The position numbers and the translations under genes are program-made. The notes under the pieces were generated by a model. That model worked only from the letters and a program-made list of their open reading frames with translations, was not told the origin of the DNA and did not search any database. This document shows, piece by piece, positions 34,935 through 46,224 of a stretch of DNA of 64,000 nucleotides. Source of the stretch: Clostridia bacterium (GTDB taxonomy: Bacteria > Bacillota > Clostridia > Oscillospirales > CAG-272); the NCBI GenBank assembly GCA_017937135.1, contig JAGBEE010000042.1, positions 1 to 64,000 of the forward strand, written 5' to 3'. How positions within the stretch are numbered: position 1 is the stretch's first letter; each line of letters starts with the position of its first letter.

Positions 34935-36110
34935 TTACATAAGACTGTCTATAAATTGCTCAGCACAGCGTGCAGAGCGATAGCCTCTATTTAGTGCAAA
35001 TGCCTCTGCTTTGATTTCAAGCTCCTTTACGTCCATAGTAATGTTTTTTCTCTTTGCAAGCTCTCTTACTATTTCAAGATAAAGTGCCTTAGGTGGCTTA
35101 GCAAATAAAATGGTTAAGCCAAAGCGCTCAGATAGTGACAGGGTTTCTTGCACTGAATCATTTCTGTGCACGTCATCTCCCTCACGCTCACCAAATGTTT
35201 CCTTTACTATATGACGGCGATTGCTTGTTGCATAAATTACTGCATTTTTAGCCTTGGCAGATGCAGAGCCCTCAAGGGTTGCCTTTAGCATACTGAAGTT
35301 GTCGTCGTTTTGATTAAAGGACAAATCATCAATAAATATTATAAACTTTAGCGGGTTTTTACCAATTTGAGCCATAATTTTAGGTAAGAGCAAAAGCTGA
35401 TTTTTTCTTATCTCAATAAGTCTTATGCCCTTGTCAAACAAGTGGTTTGCTACCGCCTTAACGGTTGAGGACTTACCTGTGCCCGCATCTCCATAAAGAA
35501 GAATGTTGGCAGCCGGGCGATTTTGCAAAAACGCTTCGGTATTATCAAGCACCCTTCTTCTTTCCTCTAAGTAGCCGACAAAGTCCTCAATTTTAGACTC
35601 GTCTGCACTGACAACGGGAATTATCTGTCCGTTTTCATCAGAGGCAAGCATACAGTTAGAGGCATATATACCATAACCATATTTTTCAATGTTCTCAACA
35701 CGCCTTTTATATTCCTTTTTTAAATCAATTTTGTCCGTGTCATAGTCGGGCAAGTGAAAATTAACGCCCATATCGTATGCAAAGCGCTCACTTGTAAGAG
35801 CACAAAAGTCATTTAAAATATCAAGCTCAAAATCAGTTGATTTTTCAATGCTCTTGCTTATTTGTTGCTTATTCGCTATCGCCTTTACGTAAACATTTTC
35901 GTCCTCAAAAAGCATTTTAGCGACACTTGTTGAGAGATTTCCACCCTTTTTGTAAATTTCAGAAACGAAGGAGGCATACTTTTTTATCTTCTCCTTTTTG
36001 TCGTTTTCCTCACAATATTCAATAAATGAATTTATAAGCTTGTTCTTTAAAAGTCCTCTAAATACTGTGAAAAGGCAAAATCCCGAATATACTTCATTTA
36101 TTTTAGACAT
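34935..36110 (-). CDS. DUF815 AAA-type ATPase
   Basis: A 391-residue predicted ATPase. The Walker A motif is LLYGDAGTGKSS, Walker B is FIIFIDDLSF, and a sensor-like YATSNRRHIV with ERFG follows. The N-terminal ~180 residues are helical and poorly conserved. No role in amino acid synthesis is known, although it is inside the ilv-leu operon between leuB and ilvA. The ATG at 36110 follows GAGG; a TTG at 36122 overlaps leuB's stop. Confidence 0.82.
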   Translation of the reverse strand: MSKINEVYSGFCLFTVFRGLLKNKLINSFIEYCEENDKKEKIKKYASFVSEIYKKGGNLSTSVAKMLFEDENVYVKAIANKQQISKSIEKSTDFELDILNDFCALTSERFAYDMGVNFHLPDYDTDKIDLKKEYKRRVENIEKYGYGIYASNCMLASDENGQIIPVVSADESKIEDFVGYLEERRRVLDNTEAFLQNRPAANILLYGDAGTGKSSTVKAVANHLFDKGIRLIEIRKNQLLLLPKIMAQIGKNPLKFIIFIDDLSFNQNDDNFSMLKATLEGSASAKAKNAVIYATSNRRHIVKETFGEREGDDVHRNDSVQETLSLSERFGLTILFAKPPKALYLEIVRELAKRKNITMDVKELEIKAEAFALNRGYRSARCAEQFIDSLM

Positions 36111-36118
36111 TTTTTGCC

Positions 36119-37186
36119 TCAAAGATTTTCTATAATTTTATCTGTAATTTCCGTTGTTGAAAGTGAAGGTGCACCGTGTGCTAAATCTGCTGTACGATAG
36201 CCAGCTAAAAGCACCTTGTCAACTGCATTTATAATTGCATCGCTTTCCTCTTTTAATGAGAAGGAATAAAGTAGCATCATAGCAGCTGAAAGAATTGTTG
36301 CTATTGGGTTTGCTATATTCTTGCCTGCTATGTCAGGTGCTGAGCCATGTATTGGCTCATAAAGTCCTCTTGTATTATCAGACAAGGATGCTGATGGGAG
36401 CATTCCAATTGAGCCTGTAATTTGTGAAGCCTCATCGGAAAGAATATCTCCAAACATATTAGATGTTACAATAACATCAAATTGTGCAGGGTTGCGTACA
36501 AGCTGCATAGCTGCATTGTCAACAAGCATATCAGCGCACTCTACATCGGGATATTTTTCGCTATATTCGTGAACTATTTTTCTCCAAAGACGTGAGCTTT
36601 CAAGCACGTTTGCCTTGTCAATGCTTATAAGCTTCTTTCTTCTCTTTCTTGCTGTTTCAAACGCAACCTTTGCAATTCTTTCAATCTCCATACGGCTGTA
36701 TGCTTCTGTATCGTACGCTTCCTCACCATATTTGCCCTGGCGCATGCCACGCTCACCAAAATAAATACCACCTGTAAGCTCACGTACTATCATAATGTCA
36801 AAGCCGTTTGCAACAATATCCTCTCTTAATGGACAATCACCCTTTAATGCAGGATAAAGCTTTGCTGGGCGAAGGTTTGTGAAAAGTCCCATTGCACTTC
36901 TAATGCCTAAAAGAGCCTTTTCAGGACGCATATTGCCTGGTAATGTGTCCCACTTAGGTCCACCAACTGCTCCAAGAAGCACGCTGTCAGATGCCAAGCA
37001 TCCCTCAACTGTTTCCCTTGGTAGTGGTTCACCACACGCATCAATTGCACAGCCACCTATTAAATATGGTGTAAAATTAAACACGTGTCCGTACCTTTTG
37101 CCAATTTCTTCAAGAACTCTAACTGCGCTATCTACTATTTCAGGGCCTATTCCATCACCCTTTAATAATGCTATATTGTAATTCAT
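36119..37186 (-). CDS. leuB: 3-isopropylmalate dehydrogenase
   Basis: A 355-residue NAD-dependent decarboxylating dehydrogenase. Typical segments are [11 protein letters not shown], the Arg-rich [26 protein letters not shown], and [22 protein letters not shown], with [13 protein letters not shown] for NAD binding. It follows leuCD. Confidence 0.96.
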   Translation of the reverse strand: MNYNIALLKGDGIGPEIVDSAVRVLEEIGKRYGHVFNFTPYLIGGCAIDACGEPLPRETVEGCLASDSVLLGAVGGPKWDTLPGNMRPEKALLGIRSAMGLFTNLRPAKLYPALKGDCPLREDIVANGFDIMIVRELTGGIYFGERGMRQGKYGEEAYDTEAYSRMEIERIAKVAFETARKRRKKLISIDKANVLESSRLWRKIVHEYSEKYPDVECADMLVDNAAMQLVRNPAQFDVIVTSNMFGDILSDEASQITGSIGMLPSASLSDNTRGLYEPIHGSAPDIAGKNIANPIATILSAAMMLLYSFSLKEESDAIINAVDKVLLAGYRTADLAHGAPSLSTTEITDKIIENL

Positions 37187-37210
37187 TTTTCCAACCTCAA
37201 CCTATTTTGA

Positions 37211-37705
37211 TTATTTAAGCTCACCCTTTTTGATGGTCTCTATAAGTCCACCATTGGTTATTATCTTTTGAATAAACTCCGGGAAGGGCTGTGTTTTAAA
37301 GCTCTTGCCTGTTGTTCTATTGTAAATAATACCGTTATCAAGGTCAGCCTCAACCTTATCTCCATCGTTTATATTGTCAACTGCCTCATCACATTCCAAA
37401 ATGGCAAGCCCTATGTTTATTGAGTTACGATAGAAAATTCTTGCAAAGCTCTTTGCTATTACAAGGCTAATTCCACTTGCCTTTATTGCTATTGGCGCAT
37501 GCTCTCTTGATGAGCCACAGCCGAAGTTGAAGCCTGCCACCATAATATCGCCCTCTTCAACCTTTTTTGTAAAGTCCTTATCAATATCCTCCATACAGTG
37601 AGAAGCAAGCTCCTTATGGTCACTTGTATTAAGATATCTTGCAGGGATTATTACGTCTGTATCTACATTATCACCGTATTTTAATACTTTTCCTGTGAAA
37701 TTCAT
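37211..37705 (-). CDS. leuD: 3-isopropylmalate dehydratase small subunit
   Basis: A 164-residue swivel domain of isopropylmalate isomerase, with [18 protein letters not shown]. It is 18 nt after leuC and has the short archaeal/clostridial length. Confidence 0.95.
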   Translation of the reverse strand: MNFTGKVLKYGDNVDTDVIIPARYLNTSDHKELASHCMEDIDKDFTKKVEEGDIMVAGFNFGCGSSREHAPIAIKASGISLVIAKSFARIFYRNSINIGLAILECDEAVDNINDGDKVEADLDNGIIYNRTTGKSFKTQPFPEFIQKIITNGGLIETIKKGELK

Positions 37706-37723
37706 ATTCGTTTGCTCCTTTCC

Positions 37724-38983
37724 TTATATGTTATTTGGGTCTGCTATTTTACCAGCTATTGCGCTTGCTGCTGCTACTGCCGGGCTTGCAAGATAAACCT
37801 CACTTGTAACGTCGCCCATTCTACCAACGAAGTTACGGTTTGTTGTTGCCACTGCTCTCTCGCCTGCTGCCAAAATACCCATATAGCCACCAAGGCATGG
37901 TCCACAGGTTGGTGTTGAAACTACACAGCCTGCCTCAATAAAGATTTTTATTAGACCATTTTCAGCTGCCTTCAAATAAATGTCCTGTGTTGCAGGAATT
38001 ATAATAGCTCTTACGTTTTTAGCAACCTTTTTGCCCTTGATAATCATAGCTGCCTCTTCAATGTCCTTGTACTGTCCATTTGTGCAGGAGCCAATAACTA
38101 CCTGGTCGATTTTTACGTCGCCAACCTCGTCAATTGTTCTTGTGTTTTCGGGAAGGTGTGGGAATGCAACCGTTGATTTAATTTCGGATAGGTCTATTTC
38201 ATAAACCTCATCGTATTTTGCATCGGGGTCTGCCTTGTAGGATTTAATCTCTCTGTCTGAGCGCTCCTTAATGTAGCTTATTGTTTCCTCGTCAACCTCA
38301 AAAATACCATTCTTAGCACCTGCCTCAATTGCCATATTACAAATTGTAAGACGGTCATAAATTGTGAGTGAGGAAACGCCCTCCCCTACAAATTCCATTG
38401 ATCTATAAAGCGCGCCATCAACGCCTATTTTACCAATAATATGTAAAATTACGTCCTTACCAGAAACGTATTTATTAAGCTTACCCTTTAATACAAATTT
38501 AATTGCGCTTGGAACCTTGAACCAAGCCTTGCCTGTTGCCATTCCGCAAGCCATATCGGTTGAGCCAACGCCTGTTGAGAATGCGCCAAGTGCGCCATAT
38601 GTACAGGTGTGTGAGTCAGCGCCAATTACAACGTCGCCAGAAACTACAAGTCCCTTTTCGGGAAGAAGCGCGTGCTCAATGCCCATTCTACCAACGTCGT
38701 AAAAGTGTGTAATATCCTTGTCGTTACAGAAGTCACGGCACATTTTGCATTGTACTGCTGCCTTTATATCCTTATTTGGTGCAAAGTGGTCCATAACCAT
38801 AGTTACCTTTTCCTTGTCATAAACGCTATCTACACCTATTTTGTTAAATTCCTTAATTGCAACGGGAGATGTAATATCATTTCCTAAAACTCTGTCAAGA
38901 TTTACAAGAATTAATTGTCCTGCCTCAACCTTGTCAAGCCCTGCGTGCGCTGCAAGTATCTTTTGCGTCATCGTCATTGACAT
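37724..38983 (-). CDS. leuC: 3-isopropylmalate dehydratase large subunit
   Basis: A 419-residue aconitase-family subunit binding a 4Fe-4S cluster through Cys residues in GSCTNG and [29 protein letters not shown] is typical. The ATG at 38983 follows AAAGGA; the frame extends 29 codons further upstream through a structured intergenic stretch without a ribosome site. Confidence 0.94.
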   Translation of the reverse strand: MSMTMTQKILAAHAGLDKVEAGQLILVNLDRVLGNDITSPVAIKEFNKIGVDSVYDKEKVTMVMDHFAPNKDIKAAVQCKMCRDFCNDKDITHFYDVGRMGIEHALLPEKGLVVSGDVVIGADSHTCTYGALGAFSTGVGSTDMACGMATGKAWFKVPSAIKFVLKGKLNKYVSGKDVILHIIGKIGVDGALYRSMEFVGEGVSSLTIYDRLTICNMAIEAGAKNGIFEVDEETISYIKERSDREIKSYKADPDAKYDEVYEIDLSEIKSTVAFPHLPENTRTIDEVGDVKIDQVVIGSCTNGQYKDIEEAAMIIKGKKVAKNVRAIIIPATQDIYLKAAENGLIKIFIEAGCVVSTPTCGPCLGGYMGILAAGERAVATTNRNFVGRMGDVTSEVYLASPAVAAASAIAGKIADPNNI

Positions 38984-39026
38984 AATACTAATTCCTTTCT
39001 TTATATAGAAATATTTATTATCAATC

Positions 39027-39090
39027 CAAAATGTCCTAAATACCTTAGGGCACTTTGGATTGCCCACCATCTAAATGGTGATGGGTAATA
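39027..39090 (-). other. Double stem-loop inside the ilv-leu operon
   Basis: Between ilvD and leuC, an ~18-bp stem with one mismatch and one G-T pair (39029-39064; arms AATCCAAA and TTTGGATT at its base) is followed by a second stem, CACCAT/ATGGTG. Neither has a T-run, so an mRNA stability or processing element is more likely than a terminator. Confidence 0.6.
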
Positions 39091-39095
39091 TAAGA

Positions 39096-40757
39096 TTATC
39101 TATTGATAATTGCGCCCTTGTCAGCTGAGGAAACCATTTGTGAATAGCGCTTTAAGTAGCCACTTATGTTTTCCTTTCTCTTAATAGGCATTTCTTCCTT
39201 ACGCTTGCTTAATTCCTCGTCTGAAACCTTAAGCTCTATCTTGTATTCGGGGATATTTATGGAAATAATATCTCCGTCCTTAACGTAAGCTATTGTGCCA
39301 CCAGATACTGCCTCGGGGGATACGTGACCTATTGATGCACCTCTTGTAGCTCCTGAGAAGCGTCCGTCAGTTATCAAGGCAACGTCCTTGTCAAGTCCCA
39401 TACCTGCTATTGCAGATGTTGGTGAGAGCATTTCTCTCATACCTGGGCCTCCACTTGGTCCCTCATAGCGAATTACGACAACATCGCCCTTTACTATCTT
39501 TCCTGCGTATATTGCGCTAATCGCCTCCTCCTCGCTCTCGAAAACCCTTGCAGGTCCCTCGTGAACGAGCATTTCGGGAGCAACAGCACTTCTCTTAACT
39601 ACGCATCCGTCAGGTGCAAGGTTGCCTCTTAATACAGCTATACCACCTGTTTTTGTGAATGGATTATCAACTGTACGAATTACGCTTGTATCGCGATTTA
39701 CGCTATTTTCGATATTTTCACCAAGAGTTTTACCTGTTACTGTCATTACGCTTGTGTCTATAAGACCGAGCTTGTCGATTTCCTTGAGCACTGCGTAAAC
39801 TCCTCCTGCCTCGTAAAGATCCTCCATATATGTAGGTCCAGCAGGTGCTAAATGGCAGAGGTTTGGTGTCTTTTCGCTGATTTCGTTTACCATATCAAGG
39901 TCAAATTCAACACCACACTCGTTTGCTATTGCAGGTAAGTGAAGCATACTGTTTGTTGAACAGCCAAGAGCCATATCAGCTGTAATTGCATTTCTTATAG
40001 CAGACTTAGTCATAATATCACGTGGTCTTATATTCTTCTTAACAAGCTCCATAACCTGCATTCCTGCATGCTTTGCAAGCTCTATTCTTGCAGAATATAC
40101 CGCGGGAATTGTTCCATTTCCGCTAAGTCCCATACCGAGAACCTCTGTTAAGCAGTTCATTGAGTTGGCTGTGTACATACCCGAGCAAGAGCCACAGGTT
40201 GGGCAAGCCTTGTTTTCAAATTCGCAAAGTCCACATTCGTCAAGCTTGTCTGCTTTATATGCTCCAACAGCCTCGAACATGCTTGAAAGGCTTGTTTTCT
40301 TTCCGTCAACACGGCCAGCAAGCATAGGTCCACCACTTACAAATACGGTTGGAATATTAAGTCTTGCTGCTGCCATTAAAAGTCCCGGTACGTTTTTGTC
40401 GCAGTTTGGTATCATAACAAGACCATCAAAGCCGTGAGCCATTACCATAGCCTCGGTTGAGTCTGCAATTAAGTCACGTGTTACTAAGGAATATTTCATT
40501 CCTACGTGTCCCATAGCAATACCGTCGCATACTGCAATTGCAGGGAACATTATTGGTGTTCCCCCTGCCATTGCAACTCCTAATTTAACTGCTTGTGTAA
40601 TTTTATCAAGGTTCATATGACCCGGCACTATTTCGTTATAGGAGCTTACTATACCTATTAAGGGTCTGTCAAGCTCCTCCCTTGTAAGACCTAATGCCTT
40701 GTACAAGGAACGGTGAGGTGCATTATGAGCGCCCTGTACTATTTTTTCCTTTATCAT
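39096..40757 (-). CDS. ilvD: Dihydroxy-acid dehydratase
   Basis: A 553-residue Fe-S dehydratase common to valine and isoleucine synthesis. Cluster ligands are in NCDKNVPG and [25 protein letters not shown] is the typical C-terminal motif. Length is normal. It lies between ilvC and leuC. Confidence 0.96.
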   Translation of the reverse strand: MIKEKIVQGAHNAPHRSLYKALGLTREELDRPLIGIVSSYNEIVPGHMNLDKITQAVKLGVAMAGGTPIMFPAIAVCDGIAMGHVGMKYSLVTRDLIADSTEAMVMAHGFDGLVMIPNCDKNVPGLLMAAARLNIPTVFVSGGPMLAGRVDGKKTSLSSMFEAVGAYKADKLDECGLCEFENKACPTCGSCSGMYTANSMNCLTEVLGMGLSGNGTIPAVYSARIELAKHAGMQVMELVKKNIRPRDIMTKSAIRNAITADMALGCSTNSMLHLPAIANECGVEFDLDMVNEISEKTPNLCHLAPAGPTYMEDLYEAGGVYAVLKEIDKLGLIDTSVMTVTGKTLGENIENSVNRDTSVIRTVDNPFTKTGGIAVLRGNLAPDGCVVKRSAVAPEMLVHEGPARVFESEEEAISAIYAGKIVKGDVVVIRYEGPSGGPGMREMLSPTSAIAGMGLDKDVALITDGRFSGATRGASIGHVSPEAVSGGTIAYVKDGDIISINIPEYKIELKVSDEELSKRKEEMPIKRKENISGYLKRYSQMVSSADKGAIINR

Positions 40758-40799
40758 TGTTTACTCCTTCGGCAACTATTGCCTTTTAAGTAGAGGGTA

Positions 40800-41822
<1,023 letters not shown>

Positions 41823-41845
41823 TTATCTCCTTATAATTAATTTTT

Positions 41846-42382
41846 TTAGTTTTCTTTTGTTTTGTAAACGCCTGTTTTGTCAACCTTGGAAAGAAGTGTT
41901 CCACTTCCTCTTTCAAGTGCGACGATACCTGTACGACACATTTCAATTATGCCATATGGTAGCATATATTCGATAAATGCGTTGATTTTAGAGGGGTCAC
42001 CTGTAATTTCAATGCACATCTCGCTTGATGTAAAATCAATTACCTTTGCTCTATATACCTCGACAGCTGATAAAATGTCTGCTCTTTTTTCAGATTCGTT
42101 CTTAACCTTGATAAGAGCAAGCTCACGCTTAATTGAGCCTCTTTCCTCAATTTCCTCTACCTTTTTTACATTGTAGAGCTTGCGAAGCTGATTTATAAGC
42201 TGATCCTTTGCGTAGCCATCACCACTTAAGCAAATTGTAATTCTTGAATACTCGGGGCTTTCAGTTTCTCCAACCGTTAAGGCATCAATATTGAAGCCAC
42301 GACGTGTAAACATGCTTGTAACTCTTGTAAGTACACCGAATTTGTTATCAACGTATACTGCTATTACAAATTTATTACTCAT
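41846..42382 (-). CDS. ilvN: Acetolactate synthase small subunit
   Basis: A 178-residue regulatory subunit with an N-terminal ACT domain (VYVDNKFGVLTRVTSMFTRR) and the C-terminal ALS_ss_C region. It confers valine feedback. The ATG at 42382 is 8 nt inside ilvB and follows AGGTAGGTG; a GTG at 42391 is an alternative. Confidence 0.94.
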   Translation of the reverse strand: MSNKFVIAVYVDNKFGVLTRVTSMFTRRGFNIDALTVGETESPEYSRITICLSGDGYAKDQLINQLRKLYNVKKVEEIEERGSIKRELALIKVKNESEKRADILSAVEVYRAKVIDFTSSEMCIEITGDPSKINAFIEYMLPYGIIEMCRTGIVALERGSGTLLSKVDKTGVYKTKEN

Positions 42383-44066
42383 TGTCTTCACCTACCTTAA
42401 CGATAATGTCGTCTATTGAGCCACCTGGTGGAAGCATAGGAAGAACAAATTCATCCTTGTCAATAAATGTATCAATTATAACCGGACCACCAGCCTTAAC
42501 TGCTTCCTTGAATGCGTTTTCAAATTCAGCAATTGTAGTTGCTCTGTAGCCCTTTGCTCCAAACGCCTCTGCAAGCTTTACAAAATCAGTTTTTCTTTCA
42601 AGAACTGTATTTGAAAATCTCTTGCCGAAGAATAGGTTTTGCCACTGTCTTACCATACCTAAAACACCATTGTTCATAAGAACTATAATTACTGGAAGGT
42701 TATATGTAACTGCAGTTGCAAGCTCATTAAGGTTCATACCAAAGCTACCGTCACCTGTTATTAGCACGGTTGGGTCCTTTGTTGCTACGTATGCACCCAT
42801 TGCTGCGCCTAAGCCGAAGCCCATTGTGCCAAGACCACCACTTGAAACAAAGCGTCTTGTTGTATCAAATTTAGAATACTGTGCTGCCCACATCTGATGC
42901 TGACCAACATCAGTTGTAATTATTGTTCTCGGAAGCTTGTTTTCGTTAATTACATCGAAAACCATTTTAGGAGTCATTCTGCCTCCTGCCATTTTAGCTG
43001 CCTTTAAAGCAATTTCCTCTTCTCTTGCCTTTAGACTCTCAACTTCCTTTTCCCATTCAGGATTTTTCTTAGCCATAGCTGCCTTGGCGATTCTTAGGAA
43101 GGAATCCTTAACATCGGCAATAATACCGAGGTCAACGTTAACGTTTTTGTTAATTTCGGCAAAGTCAGGGTCTAATTGAATTATCTTTGTTCCCTTTGCA
43201 AATTTTGCAACGTTTCCTGTTGCTCTGTCGCTAAAACGAACGCCGACACCTATAATTAAGTCAGCCTCCTTTTGCGCCATTGAGGATGCAAAATGCCCGT
43301 GCATGCCCTGCATACCAAGAAATCTTTCATAGTCATCTGGTACAGCCGAAAGTCCCATAAAGGTACAGCCGATGCAAGCATCTATTTTTTCTGCAAATTC
43401 GATAATTTCCTTGCCCATTCCAAGTCCTGCTGCTCCACCACCTATATATATATATGGGCGTTTTGATTCGTTTACTAAGGCAACAGCCTTTTCTATTGCC
43501 TCCTCATCTGCCTTGGGAAGTGGAATCTTTTCAACTATTGGCATAGGCTCATAATCATATGTAGCTACCTGTACGTCCTTTGGTACGTCAACAAGGACAG
43601 GGCCAGGTCTGCCTGATTTTGCGATTTGGAATGCCTCTCTTATAGCAGGAGCCAAATCTTCAATTTTATTTACAAAGTAGTTATGCTTTGTAATTGGCAA
43701 TGTAACACCTGTTATATCAATTTCCTGGAAGCTATCCTTACCTATAAGTGAGCAAGGAACGTTTCCTGTAATTGCTACCATAGGAATGGAGTCAAGCATT
43801 GCTGTTGCAATACCTGTTACAAGGTTTGTTGCACCAGGACCAGAGGTTGCAATACATACGCCAACCTTTCCTGTTGCTCTTGAATAACCGTCTGCTGCGT
43901 GAGCTGCTCCCTGCTCGTGCGCAGTTAGTATGTGATTTATTCTATCACTATTTTTATATAAAGCATCATAAATGTTGATTACCTGTCCGCCCGGATAACC
44001 GAAAACATCAGTTGTGCCCTGCTCAATCAAGGTGTTTATGATGATTTCTGCACCTGTCATTTTCAT
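42375..44066 (-). CDS. ilvB: Acetolactate synthase large subunit
   Basis: A 563-residue ThDP enzyme. The catalytic Glu is in LTAHEQGAAHAADG, FAD-binding residues follow, and the ThDP motif GDGSFGMNLNELATA...NN is present. It makes acetolactate and acetohydroxybutyrate. It sits between leuA and ilvN. Confidence 0.97.
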   Translation of the reverse strand: MKMTGAEIIINTLIEQGTTDVFGYPGGQVINIYDALYKNSDRINHILTAHEQGAAHAADGYSRATGKVGVCIATSGPGATNLVTGIATAMLDSIPMVAITGNVPCSLIGKDSFQEIDITGVTLPITKHNYFVNKIEDLAPAIREAFQIAKSGRPGPVLVDVPKDVQVATYDYEPMPIVEKIPLPKADEEAIEKAVALVNESKRPYIYIGGGAAGLGMGKEIIEFAEKIDACIGCTFMGLSAVPDDYERFLGMQGMHGHFASSMAQKEADLIIGVGVRFSDRATGNVAKFAKGTKIIQLDPDFAEINKNVNVDLGIIADVKDSFLRIAKAAMAKKNPEWEKEVESLKAREEEIALKAAKMAGGRMTPKMVFDVINENKLPRTIITTDVGQHQMWAAQYSKFDTTRRFVSSGGLGTMGFGLGAAMGAYVATKDPTVLITGDGSFGMNLNELATAVTYNLPVIIVLMNNGVLGMVRQWQNLFFGKRFSNTVLERKTDFVKLAEAFGAKGYRATTIAEFENAFKEAVKAGGPVIIDTFIDKDEFVLPMLPPGGSIDDIIVKVGEDNE

Positions 44067-44079
44067 AAAAGTGCTCCTT

Positions 44080-45744
44080 TCAATTGGTTTTTGTAAGCAT
44101 TATATTTACTGCACTTACAAGTGCCTTTATTGAAGAATCCATAATGTCACTATCAATGCCCGTTCCGAACTCGCTCTTGCCATCATGGCTAATGCTTACG
44201 TATGATGCAGCCTCAGAGGTTGATTTGCCCTCGAGCGCGTGCTCTGTATAGCTATCAAGAGTATATTCGATGCCGATAACGTCCTTTATCGCGTTGCTTA
44301 CAGCATCTAAGCGTCCGTTTCCATTTGAGACTCGAACATATGATACGCCATTATATTTTATTGTACATTCTGCCTCTATTACCTCGCCCTTATCAACATA
44401 ATTCGCCTTTTCGACCTCTACGGGTGTGGATATGTTTACGAAGTCACGAATGAATATATCGTAAACCTCCTTTGGTAAAAGCTCCCTGTGCTCGTGGTCG
44501 GAAATGCTCTTTACGTGGTAGCCAAATGCCTCACGCATTTTGGGTGGCAAGGCAAGATTGAATTGTGTTTCAAGTATGTAGCCAATTCCACCCTTTCCCG
44601 ACTGAGAGTTAATACGGATAACATCTGCCTCATAAACTCTGCCTACATCAGTTGGGTCTATTGGAAGATATGGAACATTCCATACCATATTCCTTTCGCT
44701 TCTAAACCTCATACCCTTTGCAATTGCGTCCTGGTGTGAGCCGCTAAAGGCTGCGAATACAAGCTGACCACTATATGGCTGTCTTTCGTAAACGTGCATT
44801 CTTGTAACCTTTTCGTAAACCGCAGTAATTTCAGGAAGGTTTGAAAAGTCAAGCCCTGGGTCCACGCCCTGTGAGAACATATTAAGAGCTAAGGTAATTA
44901 TATCAACGTTACCTGTTCTTTCTCCGTTGCCGAAGAGTGTTCCCTCTATTCTGTCACCACCTGCTAAAAGTCCCATTTCGCTATCTGCTACTGCACAGCC
45001 CCTGTCATTATGTGGGTGAAGTGAAATAATAACATTTTCTCTATTCTTAAGATTCTTGGACATATATTCAACCTGATTTGCGTAAACATGTGGCATTGAG
45101 TGCGACACCGTTACAGGAAGGTTGATTATAACCTTGTTTTCAGGAGTTGGCTCCCAAATTGAGATTACCTCGTTGCATATTTCTTTTGCAAATTCGGGCT
45201 CTGTGCCTGTAAAGCTCTCGGGTGAATATTCAAATGTGATTTTGCCCTTTGCCTTTTCTCTGTATTTTTTACAAAGATTTGCACCGAACTTAGCAATTTC
45301 AATAATTTCCTCCTTGCTCTTTTTGAACACCTGCTCTCTTTGAGCAACTGAGGTTGAATTGTAGAGGTGAACTACTGCGTGCTTTGCACCGTCAATAGCC
45401 TCGAAGGTTTTTGCAATTATATGCTCTCTTGACTGAGTTAAAACCTGTATTGTTACATCGTCGGGTATTAAGCCCTGTTCGATTATTGTTCTGCAAAATT
45501 CGTACTCTGTTTCCGAAGCGGCAGGAAAACCTATCTCTATTTCCTTGAAGCCTACCTTGCATAGTAGCTTGAAAAACTCCAATTTTTCTTCAAGACTCAT
45601 TGGAATTATGAGCGCTTGGTTTCCATCACGAAGGTCAACGCTACACCATATTGGCGCTTTGTCGATGGAGTCCTTTTTAATCCAGTCCATCGTGACACCG
45701 TTTGGAACAAAATATTGCTTTGAGTATTTTTTACAGTTTTTCAT
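44080..45744 (-). CDS. leuA: 2-isopropylmalate synthase
   Basis: A 554-residue Claisen-condensing enzyme, first of the leucine branch. The metal and catalytic motifs are SVDLRDGNQAL and SLHPHNDRGCAVADSE, with GTLFGNGERTGN; a C-terminal LeuA dimer domain gives leucine feedback. It is the long form that begins with an ~30-residue extension. It is the first gene behind the T-box leader. Confidence 0.96.
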   Translation of the reverse strand: MKNCKKYSKQYFVPNGVTMDWIKKDSIDKAPIWCSVDLRDGNQALIIPMSLEEKLEFFKLLCKVGFKEIEIGFPAASETEYEFCRTIIEQGLIPDDVTIQVLTQSREHIIAKTFEAIDGAKHAVVHLYNSTSVAQREQVFKKSKEEIIEIAKFGANLCKKYREKAKGKITFEYSPESFTGTEPEFAKEICNEVISIWEPTPENKVIINLPVTVSHSMPHVYANQVEYMSKNLKNRENVIISLHPHNDRGCAVADSEMGLLAGGDRIEGTLFGNGERTGNVDIITLALNMFSQGVDPGLDFSNLPEITAVYEKVTRMHVYERQPYSGQLVFAAFSGSHQDAIAKGMRFRSERNMVWNVPYLPIDPTDVGRVYEADVIRINSQSGKGGIGYILETQFNLALPPKMREAFGYHVKSISDHEHRELLPKEVYDIFIRDFVNISTPVEVEKANYVDKGEVIEAECTIKYNGVSYVRVSNGNGRLDAVSNAIKDVIGIEYTLDSYTEHALEGKSTSEAASYVSISHDGKSEFGTGIDSDIMDSSIKALVSAVNIMLTKTN

Positions 45745-45829
45745 GTCGTTTCCTTTCTGTTTGTATTTTTGGTTGCGACTTATATCAAGCGTAAAATAAA
45801 ATAGCCTCTTGATACAACACGCACCTATC

Positions 45830-46062
45830 GTATTGTAAAAAGAGACGAAGTATTCTCCGCGGTACCACTCTTAATTGGTGCTTTGCACCCACTCTGCGCC
45901 TTGTCTATCAACAAAGCCTCTCTGTAACGGGAGAGCCCGACCAAGCCTACTATTTTTCGGTTGGTAGCTCCGGGATGAGAATGTCTTTATAATCATACTG
46001 TCTTGCACCAACCGCCAGCTCTCTGAAATGATATTTGGGGACATATTTCCCTTCATCGCTTA
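45830..46062 (-). promoter_or_regulatory. T-box leader (probable Leu specifier)
   Basis: On the minus strand the T-box core AGAGTGGTACCGCGG is at about 45857-45871, then a terminator arm ending in CTCTTTTT (about 45836). The Stem I region has the conserved GGTTGGTG and GGAGCTACC pieces. CTC followed by A in the specifier position (CATTCTCATCCCGG, about 45970-45984) predicts tRNA-Leu. Uncharged tRNA-Leu would favour read-through into leuA and the rest of the operon. An ATT/ATC Ile reading is less likely given the pairing. Confidence 0.9.
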
Positions 46063-46074
46063 TATATATTATAT

Positions 46075-46103
46075 ATTTTATATTATGTATAATCGTTTGT
46101 CAA
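46075..46103 (-). promoter_or_regulatory. Promoter of the ilv-leu operon
   Basis: Minus-strand TTGACA (46098-46103), 17 bp, TAAAAT (46075-46080), just before the T-box leader. Confidence 0.8.
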
Positions 46104-46130
46104 TAGTTTTTTGAAATTTTTTTCAAATTA

Positions 46131-46154
46131 TTTTATCGCGTTAAAGTACTAAAA
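46131..46154 (-). promoter_or_regulatory. Operator-like block shared with the his promoter
   Basis: Matches 32739-32762 at 20 of 24 positions, including GTACTAAAA and CGC at the same spacing. It lies 28 bp upstream of the main -35 and also inside the 17-bp spacer of a weaker TTGATT/TAAAAT promoter on the minus strand. Confidence 0.5.
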
Positions 46155-46187
46155 TCAAAATGCACAAATTTCATCACTATAACACAG

Positions 46188-46213
46188 AAAAAACGGGCAT
46201 TTTGCCCGTTTTT
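46188..46213 (-). terminator. Terminator of the lipoprotein gene
   Basis: AACGGGCA pairs with TGCCCGTT; A/T tails on both sides. Confidence 0.85.
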
Positions 46214-46224
46214 GTCTATTGTTG

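Noticed and set aside
45871-46056. 61-residue minus-strand ORF
   Set aside because: It lies wholly within the T-box leader and has no good ribosome site.
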